A program made the position numbers and the translations under genes. Shown here piece by piece: positions 11,194 through 23,178 of a stretch of DNA of 64,000 nt (the stretch's first letter is position 1; each line of letters opens with the position of its first letter). The notes below the pieces were generated by a model, which was not told where the DNA came from, ran no database searches, and saw only the letters and a program-made list of their open reading frames with translations. The DNA comes from Tillus elongatus (lineage: Eukaryota; Arthropoda; Insecta; Coleoptera; Cleridae), in NCBI GenBank assembly GCA_964006375.1, contig OZ023262.1, forward strand, positions 198,300,778-198,364,777. Reading direction: 5' to 3'.

Positions 11194-12419
11194 TCACTTA
11201 ATAAGATTCTCAAAATGGCCTCCGCCTACTTCAATACATTTTTCTAGTCTCAACCCAAAATTTTGCCTCGCCTTAAAAAAAGTTTGATAATCGTTTTTCA
11301 ATATATCACTGGATTCGATTATTCTAGCCCAAAGTTCATCTCTGGAGTTACAAATATTCTTGTATACTAATTTTTTCAAGTGACCCCAGAGGAAGAAATC
11401 TGGAGGATTGAGGTCGGGGCTACGTGCAGGCCAAGGAAAATCTCCACCTCGACCTATCCATCGGCGCGGATAATTTTGGTTCAGAAATTCTCTGACAGGA
11501 AGTCCATAATGGGCAGGTGCCCCGTCGTGAATGAACCATAATCTCCTGCGCACGTCTAGAGGGACATCTTCCAAGAGAATAGGAAGTTGATCTCTCAAGA
11601 AAATTGAATAATTCTCCACATTGAGCCTTGCAGGAAGTTCTATTGGTCCCAACAACACGTCGCCTAGTATGCCACACCAGAAATTAATGGAGAACTCATG
11701 TTGAAAATGGTGTTCTCGCGTCAAATGAGGATTGCTGCATCATATATGTGAGCATTTTTGAAATTGAAAACTCCTCTTCTTATGAATGTCGCTTCGTCAG
11801 TGAATAGAATGTTGTTGAAGAAAAACGGATCGTCATTCTGATACCGACGAATGCGTTCACAAAAATCCAATTTAGATAGAAAATCTAGAGGTAAAAGATT
11901 CTGCACTGGTGTGAAGTGGTAAGGATGTAACTTTTCTTTTCTGAGAAGTCTACCAATACTTGATTTATTTATTCCAGTTGCTGCAGAGAGGCGTCTTACG
12001 CTTGTTTCCGGATCTTCTGCAAGGCGTACTAATATCCCTTCCTCTTGATGTACAGGACGTCTTGGTCCACCAACTTCCGACTTCGAATTGAAAGAACCAG
12101 TTTCACCTGCGAATACATTAGGACGAGATGATACGCACCCGTGTAACAAAATGTGTATTTCACGATTTTTCCAGCCCTCAGGTGTGAATTTTGTCAAAAC
12201 TTTCGTTTCAGAAATAATCAATGGCAATGAGTGCATATTACTCTTTTACATACTTAATTTATCGTATAATCTTCTAAAGGTCTTGTGATCTGGTTGTCTA
12301 CGACTAGGATATAATTCCAAGTATCTGGCGGCGGCTTGGTGGCTACGGAAGTTTGATTGCGCATAAACGCAGATCATATCTCTCTTCTCAATATTGCTAA
12401 ACTCATTATGGCGAGGCAT
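11194..12419 (-). pseudogene. DD41D (rosa-like) mariner transposase, frameshifted
   Basis: Starts at ATG 12419 (MPRHNEFSNIEKRDMICVYA), an N-terminal helix-turn-helix region that hits a stop near 12245. A second frame (12236-11721) carries the second DNA-binding part (NKSSIGRLLRKEKLHPYH) and the first catalytic Asp in ILFTDEATFIRRGVFNF. A one-base shift near 11735 leads to the last frame (11724-11194) with INFWCGILGDV, the second Asp in WFIHDGAPAH, and the third in SPDLNPPDFFLWG. Counting residues between the second and third Asp gives 41, the spacing of the rosa (DD41D) family. All three Asp are kept, but the gene is broken in at least two places. Confidence 0.85.
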
Positions 12420-12724
12420 TTCAGAAATAATAACTACCTACTGCTCTTAATTGAAAAACCATGTGCTTGTCAAAATTGACAGATTATGTTTATTGTGTTA
12501 CGCAAATGACATCCCTATGAAAACGAAAAACAAAAGATATTTCATCTACTTCATTGACAGTTGTTGACCCGGCCAATCAACTGCTATAGTTATTAGCGCC
12601 GTGATATGTCCACAGGAATACATCTTTTGTTTGCCAAAAACATACTTATTCTATGAAATCGAATTAAATCCAGAGAAACTTCCCAATTTTTAGGAATTGA
12701 TTTAGAATTAGAAAATTATGATTA

Positions 12725-12826
12725 AAATACACCGACCTCAATCCTCTAGAATTTTCCATTGGGGTTACTTGAAAAAACTGGTACATACACAATAATGTTT
12801 GTAACTCCAGAGATGAACTTTGGGCC
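12725..12826 (+). pseudogene. inverted C-terminal piece of the same transposase
   Basis: Plus strand reads TDLNPLEF, then a shift, then NWYIHNNVCNSRDELWARI, matching the minus-strand transposase (SPDLNPPDFF and NICNSRDELWARI). It then joins the 3' flanking sequence directly at an AATAA microhomology, skipping the last ~50 codons. Confidence 0.75.
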
Positions 12827-13290
12827 AGAATAAAATTTCAGATTTAAGAGATTTTCAATGCACACCATTATTGAAACCGCAATATCTCGGTAACCACTCA
12901 CTTTATGAGTTTCAACTAAGTATACCTTTTTCGTACAAAAAATTAGTAGTTTTCAGTTTTTCTGAACAGATTTGCAGAAAGTTGATAATCGAAAAAGTTA
13001 TGCCCCTGTAAAACATTCGGGTTTAGTGTAGGTGGCGCCATCTATGATGTAGCTCAAAATAGGTATCACGGTTGGAAGCGGCATCCTAGATAACCCCCTA
13101 TTACAAAGTTCCAAATCAATATTCCAGTAATTAGCAGAAAAACGAGCGATTTAATTTTTTTCAAAGTCAATTTTAACACACTGTATATCGAAAACAAGCA
13201 ACAATCGGACAAAACGTATTAATGAAAGTCTATTTAATTTTTGATGCTCTATCCGAATATATGGGTTTGGCCCATTGTTAGAGGGACACC

Positions 13291-13436
<146 letters not shown>

Positions 13437-13936
13437 GCACAAAACAAGTATAATAATTAAGGGGAGCCCTGAATTAGCATTGGGGATACACAAACTTAAA
13501 AACTAAAGAAGACGTTCGCAGACATTTAACATTCATAAACTTGATTTGATCATCATGTCACATAATCACAGTATAGTATTCTGATCTTAAAAAATTACTT
13601 CCAACTGTATGCACTTAAATATTAGTAAAATATGTAATTTGTTAAGAGGTTGTGATGAAACGTCAAACTCCACTGCTACGGCAGCATATTATTGTTGCAT
13701 TGGACTCACCATATGACACCATGCGCGTGACAGTTCTAAAAATAAGTAGCCTGATTGTCATATCTCTCGTTATTTGTATCATGGGCATACACAGCAGTCT
13801 GCTGCTTATACAATATTACACTCTAATAAAGTTCAAATGAAACTTCTATGGGAAATGTTCTGTGCGTTCATTTCGAGTATTAAGAAAAATTCACTTGCTG
13901 AACCTGGAAATGATGATGTTCATACATACTATTATG

Positions 13937-14646
13937 CATGATACAAATAACGAGAGATATGATATTCAGACTACCCATTTTTAGACCTGTCACGCGCATG
14001 GTGTCAAGTGGTGAGTCCAATGCATCAATAAAATACTGTCATACAGTGGAGTTTGACGTTTCATCACAACCTCTTAACAAATTACGTATTTTACTAATAT
14101 TTAAGTGCATACAGTTGGAAGTAATAAAAATGAAAAAGATTAAATTTAGTCCTGCGATCTATATTATCTGAAAAAACTCTGGACGCAGCAAGTACGTTAT
14201 GGTAGTGAATTTTTATTAAATGCTTCAAATTAGAATAACTCAGTTTTCTACAAACTTAGAAAGTTTAATTTTGGTGCGTAGTAAGGTCTTTCCTAGGGGG
14301 CAAGATATTCACCAAATTTCATTAAAAAAACTTTGTAATTTTTAGAGAAAAAAAATGTTTCAAAATTTTTTTTAACTTTGAATAACTCAATTTTCTGTAA
14401 ACTTAGAAAGTTGAATTTTGGTGCTTAGTAAGGCCTCTCCCAAGGCAACATATATAGTAAATTACATTAAAACAGCTTTGTTATTTTCGGAGAAAATTTT
14501 TTTTTTTTGAAAGAAAACTCAAAAATTTCCCGGAAAACCCCGTCCGATTTTCCTGGATAACGAACTCATCCAAGCCATTAATAAAAGAAAGGCAGTTGCC
14601 CAGTTTCATTGAAATCGGTTAATTATTTTTATTTGCGTTATCAGAA

Positions 14647-14716
<70 letters not shown>

Positions 14717-14987
14717 ATATAAAAATCGATACCTCTCTATTAGTGACTTTTTTAAAATAAAAATTCACTATATATATATAGTGAATTTTTAAAAATAAAA
14801 ATTCACTAAAATACAATATAGGCGTAGCTTCAACCGCATTAAACTGACTTATAGAAACTTTTTGATTGAGAATGACTTTGTTTTAAGTGTGTAGTTGGAC
14901 TTCTATAACGTTACTCACCACGCGACGAAATAGGAGGGGGCGGGGCATATGCGCAATATCATATTTCTTCTAAGTCATTATATCATG
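13937..14987 (-). mobile_element. MITE-P inverted copy, form without (TA)n block, with insertion
   Basis: Starts CATGATACAAATAACGAGAG and ends …ATTATATCATG, reverse orientation relative to 18594-19271. It lacks the (TA)n and about 130 bp next to it, joining at the same point as the copy at 15275-15688. It is interrupted at 14178-14809 by a different element; the bases around that insertion match the empty site at about 15509-15520. Confidence 0.75.
14178..14809 (+). mobile_element. (TA)n-bearing dispersed element, bounded copy (TA-rep)
   Basis: Comparison with the empty MITE-P copy at 15275-15688 defines the ends: left TCTGGACGCAGCAAG, right AAAAATTCACTAA with a terminal hairpin (AGTGAATTTTT … AAAAATTCACT). 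Interior: AT-rich sequence found in many copies (attaTCCAAGCCA…AAATCGGTTAATTATTTTT), then (TA)n at 14650-14713, then the hairpin end. No coding content. The TC start, CTAA end, terminal hairpin and lack of an obvious target duplication recall Helitron-type elements, but the shared core TAGTGAATTTTTATT at both ends also fits a terminal-inverted-repeat element. Class undecided. Confidence 0.6.
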
Positions 14988-15274
14988 CTATTATGTATGT
15001 AACAGGTAAACAACACTGTCAATAAATACACAGTGATGATTGTTTCGCTAAAAAGATTTACTTCTGTCTGATAATGAAGGTGTTCATGCATATCAGATAT
15101 TTTTCTTAGAAGATAACTTTTATCACACAGTATTGAGAAACTCATTACAGGCTATTATTTATAACAGGTAAATGTCACTGTCAATAAATATGCTTTACTC
15201 AAGGTTTATTGGTTATCTGGTAAAGCTGTGAGGGGTGAGACGCGAGAGGAGGGTAATAAGTCATGTGTATTCCC
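14988..15274. repeat. dispersed repeat B fragment
   Basis: Contains the recurring phrases ACAGGTAAACA…CACTGTCAATAAATA and TTTCGCTAAAAAG. Other copies: 17230-17382, 18147-18593, 22560-22730, 28783-28985, 34160-34700. Usually found beside MITE-P copies. No coding content or recognised family. Confidence 0.55.
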
Positions 15275-15688
15275 CATGATACAAATAACGAGAAATATGA
15301 TATTCAGACTACCTATTTGTAGACCTGTCACGCGCATGGTGTCAAGTGGTGAGTCCAATGCAACAATATTATGCTGTCGTGCAGTGGGGTTTGACGTTTC
15401 ATCACAACCTCGTTAACAAATTACGTATTTTACTAATATTTAAGTGCATACAGTTGGAAGTAATAAAAATGAAAAAGATTAAATTTAGTGCTGCGATCTA
15501 TATTATCTGAAAAAGACAATATAGACGTAACTTCAACCGCATTAAACTGACGTATAGAAACTTTGATTGCGAATGACTTTGTTTTAAGTGTGTAGTTGGA
15601 CTTCTATAACGTTACTCACCACGTGACGTCATAGGAGGGGGCGGGGCATATGCGCAATATCATATCTCTTCTAAGTCATTATATCATG
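15275..15688 (-). mobile_element. MITE-P inverted copy, short form, 414 bp
   Basis: Both ends present (CATGATACAAATAACGAG … TAAGTCATTATATCATG), with imperfect inverted termini of about 80 bp. The interior runs straight from ACTTCCAACTGTATGC to the ATTTTTATT…AAATTTAATC side (reading in its own orientation) without any (TA)n. It serves as the empty-site reference for 14178-14809. Confidence 0.75.
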
Positions 15689-16074
15689 TATTCCCGATGC
15701 GGATATTTCCTATAGTTTCAGATTGCGTTTTGTTGTTTTAAATGACATTTATTAGAAGTTTGTGTAACTTTTAATGACTTTTCTAATAAAAAATTCGAAT
15801 ACGATCAGTAACAGATTTATTGTAATGTTTATTTTGTGTGAAATATCAGTTAAATCGAAAGTATTATTGCCTTAAACACAATATTTTATTTTTTGAGGTG
15901 TTGTGTTATAAACATAACTACACGGTATACGAATTGGACGTTATTTATAAAAGATTATTTTTATATTCAACAATTTAATCGGCGATTGTCGTAAAGTTTA
16001 ATGTACTCAATAAATATAACTCAACCTAAATATCTCTTTCGATATCTGATGGAAGTGGTTGTAATGTATCAATT
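15689..16074. other. AT-rich non-coding
   Basis: No gene, RNA or element end seen. Confidence 0.5.
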
Positions 16075-16497
<423 letters not shown>

Positions 16498-16508
16498 AAT
16501 ATAAACAA

Positions 16509-16565
16509 AAAGTCTGGACGCAGCAAGTGCGTTATGGAAGTGAATTTTCATTAAAATGTTTTTAA
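16509..16565 (+). repeat. MITE-1 end fragment
   Basis: TCTGGACGCAGCAAGTGCGT then ATGGAAGTGAATTTTCATT, the conserved terminus of the MITE-1 family, without a matching second end nearby. Confidence 0.6.
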
Positions 16566-17382
16566 AAGCAAGTGCGAGCAGGCATCAATCTGATTACCGG
16601 TATAGCCTATGTAGTAGAAACAATGAACTCATATGCAAATTTACCAAGTATTATTATATCTATATTATTAATTTAGTTATTGCGCTAGCACAATTTACTA
16701 TTATTTTAAAATTAAATATAAGATGTATCAGTTTTTTGCTGAGAAATTGGTTGTAGAAGTTACGAACCTAAATAATTTACTTATTGTGATCAGTTGCATG
16801 TTATTAAATCAGGCACATGCAGTAAAATAGGTAAGTAATCTATTAAAACAACTAAAAACCTAGATTGTGGTTTAGGAGAAAAACATTCTGTCCAATTTGA
16901 GTCATTATGAATTTATAATTTCATAAATAACAATTAATTTCTTTAGTCCCTTACAAGACAAACCAATTAATTGAATCCATTAATTTGAAATCGATTAATA
17001 TCCTAAAACTTCAATGCTTTCTGTTACTATGTGAAAAAAACTTAATTTTAACTTATTAATAAATGTTTAATCTTGTTATGTTAAAAAAGAACATAACTTT
17101 GAAAAGGCGAGCATAAAAATGCCGGCTGAATTCAATATTCAATGCACTATTAGTTCACTAGATGTAAATTGGGAATACATGTGACGTATCACGCTTCACT
17201 CTCTGATTGGTCGAGTTACTACGCAACCTCTTTAACTTTAATCTATAATAAACCTTGCACTTTACTAGTTTCGCTGAAAAGGTTATCAGGGGCATCACTG
17301 GATAAAATAGACTGGAATATTTCATTGTCTGGTAAGCTAATTTTGCAAGTTGATGTCGTTCATAGATGCTAGAGGAATACAT
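16566..17382. other. AT-rich non-coding, partly repeat B
   Basis: 17230-17382 carries repeat-B phrases (GTTTCGCTGAAAAGGTTATC). The remainder shows no gene or recognisable element. Confidence 0.45.
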
Positions 17383-17414
17383 CATGTTATCATTATATAA
17401 TGACTTAGAAGAGA

Positions 17415-17784
<370 letters not shown>

Positions 17785-18146
17785 GCACAAGACAGGTATA
17801 TAAATACATTAAGGGGAGCCCTTAATTAGCATATGAAATACACAAACTTAAAAAAGTAGGGAACACGTTTGCAGACATTTAGAGGGCATTAACATTTATA
17901 AACTTGATTTGATCATGATCTCACATAATCACAGTATAGTATTCTGATCTTGAAAAATTACTTCCAACTGTATGCACTTAAATATTAGTAAAATACGCAA
18001 TTTGTTAAGAGGTTGTGATGAAACGTCAAACCCTCTGTACTATAGTATATTATTGTTGCATTGGACTCACCACGTGACGGCATGCGCGTGACATTTCTAA
18101 AAATAGGTAGTCTCATTATCATATCTTTCGTTATTTGTATGATGTC

Positions 18147-18593
18147 ATGTTATCACAGCAATAAACTCATTACAGGCTATTCTTCTTATGACAGGTAACT
18201 CCAACTGTCGATACACTTTGACGGTCGTTTGATAGAGGTTAGCAGGTTCAGCACAGGTTAAAATGGATTACGATTAGGCTATAATTTTATGATCCGACGA
18301 AGATGTTTATGCTTATATCAGATGTTTGTCTTAGGCAATAACTTCTATCACACAGCAATGAGAAACGACTGTTATTTATGTTTATGACAGGTAAATGTCT
18401 ATTAATATACTTTGACTATCGTTTCGCTAGAAAGGTTAGCAGGTGTCATAAAATAGATTAAGACTATTTCATTGCCTGATAAGATAATTTTGCATATTGA
18501 TTGTGATATTTATTGTAAGGGATACGTTTTATCACATAGAAAGAATAGGAAACCCATTACATACTATTATTTCTATGACAGGTAAGTGCAACC
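18147..18593. repeat. dispersed repeat B, several degenerate copies
   Basis: The phrases GACAGGTAA…, AATATACTTTGACTATCGTTT and GCTAGAAAGGTTAGCAGGTG recur two to three times, suggesting a decayed tandem set. No coding content. Confidence 0.5.
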
Positions 18594-18852
18594 ATGGTAT
18601 AATGACTTAGAAGAGATATGATACTGCGCATATGCTCCGCCCCCTCCTATGACGTCATGCGGTGAGTAACGTTATAGAAGTCCAACTACATACTTAAAAC
18701 AAAGTTATTCGCAATCAAAAAGTTTCTGTACGTCAGTTCAATGCGGTTGAAGTCACATTCCACTTCATTGCCTATATTGTCTTTTTCAGCTAATATAGCA
18801 CACAGCACTAAATTTAATGTTTTGCATTTTTATCTTGCACACACACACACAC

Positions 18853-18943
<91 letters not shown>

Positions 18944-19271
18944 GCACAAGACAAGTATAATAATCAAGGGGAGCCCTGAATTAACATTGGGGATACACAA
19001 ACTTAAAAAGTAGAGATATACGTTCGCAGACATTTAGAGGGCGTTAACATTCATAAACACAGTATAGTATTCTGATCTTAAAACATTACTTCCAACTGTA
19101 TGCACTTAAATATTAGTAAAATGCGTAATTTGTTAAGAGGTTGTGATGAAAAGTCAAACTCCAATATACGACACCATATTATTGTTGCATTGGACTCACC
19201 ACATGACGCCATGCGCGTGACAGTTCTAAAAATAGGTAGCCTCTATCATTTCTCTCGTTATTTGTATCATG
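18594..19271 (+). mobile_element. MITE-P reference copy, 678 bp
   Basis: Left end CATGGTATAATGACTTAGAA and right end …TCTCTCGTTATTTGTATCATG form imperfect inverted termini of about 80 bp (both include ATGRCGTCAYGYGGTGAGT-like sequence). Interior: CA run (18838-18856), (TA)n (18857-18942), then AGGGGAGCCCTGAATTAACA and ACTTCCAACTGTATGC. No open frame of interest. Non-autonomous; superfamily unknown. Confidence 0.75.
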
Positions 19272-19734
19272 TGTACAACTGCCAATGCAGCGTGGGCCAA
19301 ATTCCTCACTTTTTAAAGGGAAAATCCTATTTTTAAAGGAAATATGCGAAAACTGATGTCTGAAGCTTAATTTTCATGACAAACTTAATGGTCAAAGCTG
19401 CATATGGATACCTATTACCATTTAAGGAGATGTTTCTCAAAACTGCATTTTTGGAAAGTGGCTATAACTTTTTTTCCCATTCTTGGTAAATGTGCACTTT
19501 CAGCCTTGTAATGCCACATCTCTACACTACAGTATACTTACACCATGATTTTCCGTCCCCCACCATTTCATTTAGGCAAACTGATTGTCAGGGGAAAAGA
19601 AATTCGGTGGGGGGAGATGGGCGGTTGAATTCCAATGAAATGGAGGGCCTGAAGTCCACATTTTACCGCATTTTTTTATTTCTATGAAAACATTTCTCAA
19701 ACACCTTTATACGTAGATTAAGTTACTTTTAGTG
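19272..19734. other. non-coding, no gene seen
   Basis: Moderately AT-rich sequence with no motif I recognise. Confidence 0.45.
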
Positions 19735-20006
<272 letters not shown>

Positions 20007-20375
20007 ATCTTACCCTTACCACTGAAACACGTATATCGCGGAATAAGTCTCTGTCTCTAGAGATATGTATAAGAGTTTAAGTGGTGTATGCTGTTTAGAT
20101 TCAAACTAGACGGCTTTTAAACATAACTATATTGTAAACTCTATAATATTAATAACGGTAATATCAATTAGTTAACAAGTAATTAGATATCGTCTTTAGT
20201 TACTTAACAAGTGACTATCGTCGTCCGTCGTTAGCGTCGTAGCTTAGCACATCGTCGTAACGTACTCTCCGTCATTTAAAGTACTCACTCCTAGTAGACG
20301 GTTCACTGACTGTTCTACGTACCCCGATTGACTTGCGACTCGTACTTCTCGCGCACTGTACTCTACATCTCGTAA

Positions 20376-20463
<88 letters not shown>
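20007..20463. other. CpG-dense stretch between two TA arrays
   Basis: 20200-20380 has many CG steps (for example TCGTCGTCCGTCGTTAGCGT), unlike the surrounding sequence. It ends in (TA)n at 20389-20463. No gene or known repeat recognised. Confidence 0.4.
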
Positions 20464-20465
<2 letters not shown>

Positions 20466-20888
20466 TGAACCACTTGGAACTGCATCGATTGATTATGGGA
20501 AAACCATCATAGGGAAAAATCTCAAAATTTAGTACTGTACTAATTCAATTGGGGGACACTCGGCTAAAATCTTTTCAGGCTAGCGCTAATTTCCTGTCAT
20601 ATCGGAAGTAGATGTCAACTTCTTTATTTCAAATTGAACACCCAGTAAATTATGACATTTTAAGATTTTACGGAAAATCCCGAATACTTCCTCTTGATTT
20701 ATTCGAACTTTTATGTCAAAATTGACGTTTTCAGACCGGAACATATTGATTGATATGTTTATCTAATGCACACGACATAATTATTTACTTCGGAATGCTT
20801 TCCTTGTAGATGGGGGCGTAGTCTAACAGTTTCTCAATTAATTGAATTTATTGATATGTTCGAAAAAAAGTACAAAAATTAAGATAAA

Positions 20889-21240
20889 GCAGAACCTCGG
20901 TGGTTCAGGGAAAAGAACGTGTGCCTCTGAACCGAAGGGTACTGGGTTCGATCCCAGGGTACTCCTTTCACTTTTTCAGTACAATCTGTAAAATTAACAT
21001 CAACCGAGGTTCTGGCATTGTATTTGAGCAAGTTGAATGTCTGCACGTTCCGCCCTTCGGAGGAGGCGTAAAACCGTTGGTCCCGTGTCCATACGATGTT
21101 GGGCACGTTAAAGATCCCTACCCTCCTTACAAAAAGGCAGGGGCTCGGCAAAATTTCCAGGATATTGAGCTGAAACTGCTCCCTGGCGTCGGTGATTGGC
21201 CATAGTCGAGGAAATAGGCGGACGTTAAAAAACAAAACAA
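20889..21240 (+). repeat. tRNA-derived SINE, family A, near full length
   Basis: A pol III A-box (TGGTTCAGGGA, 20901-20911; the copy at 51496 has the perfect TGGTCCAGGGG) and B-box (GGTTCGATCC, 20945-20954) sit about 44 bp apart in a tRNA-like head that folds ACTGGGTTCGATCCCAG. A tRNA-unrelated body follows (GCCCTTCGGAGGAGGCGTAA, then GGCATAGTC-like end) and an A-rich tail (GTTAAAAAACAAAACAAAAC). Other copies: 51155-51508, 52425-52690 and a 3' fragment at 58666-58740. Open frames across it are not genes. Confidence 0.85.
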
Positions 21241-21589
21241 AACACACGCAAGATGAAGAAACTGCTGAAACTTGAATTTTTCAAATGGATAGCCCCTATT
21301 TTGATTATTTAAGTTATTGCGCATTAAAAACCAGGAATTGTACAAGGTTGTTTATTCAAAAAGACGTTACTTTTCGCAATATTAGCAATTTTCTATTTTT
21401 CTATGACAATAGTGGCCATTTGATCTCACTTTAGCACGGACACGATGACGTTTACAATACAACTGTCAGGCAGATGCTTAATAGATGTCACTTCCTTTTT
21501 AATTGATTCAAACAATCATGTCAGGACGTTTAAATTATTGGAATGACGATTATTTAAATTTGTTTATCATTTTTGGGCAATGTAATAAA

Positions 21590-22025
21590 GTTCGCTCACC
21601 TGGCAAACGTATTTACAAATTTTGAGGCAACAAATAGAACCTCTTGCTGACGAACTGCCGTCATACTTGAACTCAGGAGCGTATTTTTTTAGGAAGACAA
21701 GGTACCGCCTCACAACGCATCAATTATTGTTATCCAGTTTTTGACAACCAATTTTGGCAAGAATTGGATAGCTATAACTATGGTCTCAACCGCTGCCCGG
21801 CGAAGTCACCGGATTTAACGCCTATGGATTTGTGATTGAGGAAGGTTGACAGACCTAATTTTTAAATTGCTGACGAACTCTTGACAAGACTTTGAACTCG
21901 CGGCATTACAAACATTTAGACTTTCACCCCAGTCGAACTGATTAACTCAGCAAGGTGCCGTTTGTGCATGAGCAAAAATGGTCAACATTTCGAAAACCTC
22001 TTGAATTAGGTAATTTTCCCCATTG
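21590..22025 (+). pseudogene. mariner-type transposase fragment
   Basis: Plus-strand pieces in changing frames: EPLADELPSYLNSG, then CPAKSPDLTPMDL at the third catalytic Asp, then MSKNGQHFE near the C-terminus (compare GGHFENLIK in the copy at 11194). Many stops. The SPDLTP-D pattern and the QHFE ending place it in the same broad mariner group; no termini found. Confidence 0.6.
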
Positions 22026-22559
22026 CTTTATCCTTAAAATTCGGGTTTCCTGTTTATTTGATGTTTAGTTTTATTACCTATTAGTTCTGTCAATTAATTT
22101 GTATTTTAAATATTCTTTTAGAAATAAATTTAGGTTATGACACACTACAGCTTTTATATTATAAACATGAGATGTAATTACTTCTGCGATATGACTTGGT
22201 CATTGGTCCATATATTTTTGGAATGGAAATTTCAAGCCTTACCTGCTTCAATATGCCAAAATATTACTGTGTCCCGTTTAAAAATGTGATTTTTCTGTTT
22301 ATAACAACAATAATATAAATTTAAAAAAATGTTATCTACACCATTGAATTTTACGTACCAAAGTGCTTAGGAAATATTTCAATACAAACAAACAAAAATC
22401 CATATGTAAGAAGTTATAGTATCTCTGAGACGGTGATAGATATGGATATGCGGTTTTTACCATTAGCTTTATCATGAAAATGGAGCGTCGGACACCGACA
22501 TCAGTTTTTGCTTATTTCGTTTAGAAATAAGAGTTTCCCTTTAAAAGTGAGCTACTTGG
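22026..22559. other. AT-rich non-coding
   Basis: No gene or element recognised. Confidence 0.45.
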
Positions 22560-22730
22560 CACACCCTATGTAAACTTTTGACGATAGATAGTTCGTTAAA
22601 AGGGTAACATTCATCAAATCATAAAATAGATTGTTCATACATACTAGATCTTTGTTTTAGAGAATAAATTATATGACACGTTGATAGGACTGTAATAACT
22701 ATCATTACAGACTATTACAGCAGTCCGAAT
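22560..22730. repeat. dispersed repeat B fragment
   Basis: Carries the phrases TTCGTTAAAAGGGTAACATTC and TTACAGACTATTA shared with the other repeat-B copies. Confidence 0.5.
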
Positions 22731-22734
22731 AGTT

Positions 22735-22952
22735 TGGTTCGCGAGGTGAGTGACTCTAGAGTCGGACCAGGAGGTCGGGGTTCAAATCCCGTATTCAGAC
22801 AGTGGGTCTTTTTGACTCGAATGTAGAAAGGCCGGCTTCTGATGAGTTATGGGTGGTGTCCTTTGTCTATATGTGTATGTCAGCTCCCCTCGCGCAAGTC
22901 AAAGACTTCTGGGTGCGGAGTTTGTCTACTGTGTTGTTATTATAATTATAAT

Positions 22953-22994
<42 letters not shown>

Positions 22995-22995
22995 T
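22735..22995 (+). repeat. tRNA-derived SINE, family B, with (TAA)n tail
   Basis: A tRNA-like head with imperfect A-box TGGTTCGCGAG (22735-22745) and a clear B-box GGTTCAAATCC (22779-22789), then a GC-richer body (AAAGGCCGGCTTCTGATGAG … CAGCTCCCCTCGCGCAAGTC) and a 3' tail that turns into (TAA)n at 22938-22994. Different in body from family A. Only one copy seen here. Confidence 0.75.
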
Positions 22996-23178
22996 TGATA
23001 TAAGCGTGACACTTTCTCAGTATTACTACTGGAAACCTTTTGACCGACCCCCCGCGCGCGACATTTGGGTTCGGCTCGGTAGATGGGGATGAAATTCATC
23101 ATATACCATTATGTCGATATTATTATTACAGTCTGACTTCCGATGCTTCAACACAGCAGACGTGTTTGAGGTCGCCAC

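Noticed and set aside
20879..21247. Open frames of about 100-120 codons on both strands near 21 kb, and at 51195-51521 and 52430-52678
   Set aside because: They coincide with SINE-A copies that have tRNA-like heads.
22779..22789. Functional tRNA genes at the B-box matches (22779, 20945, 51444, 52628)
   Set aside because: No acceptor stem pairing or full cloverleaf; the heads continue into SINE bodies with tails.
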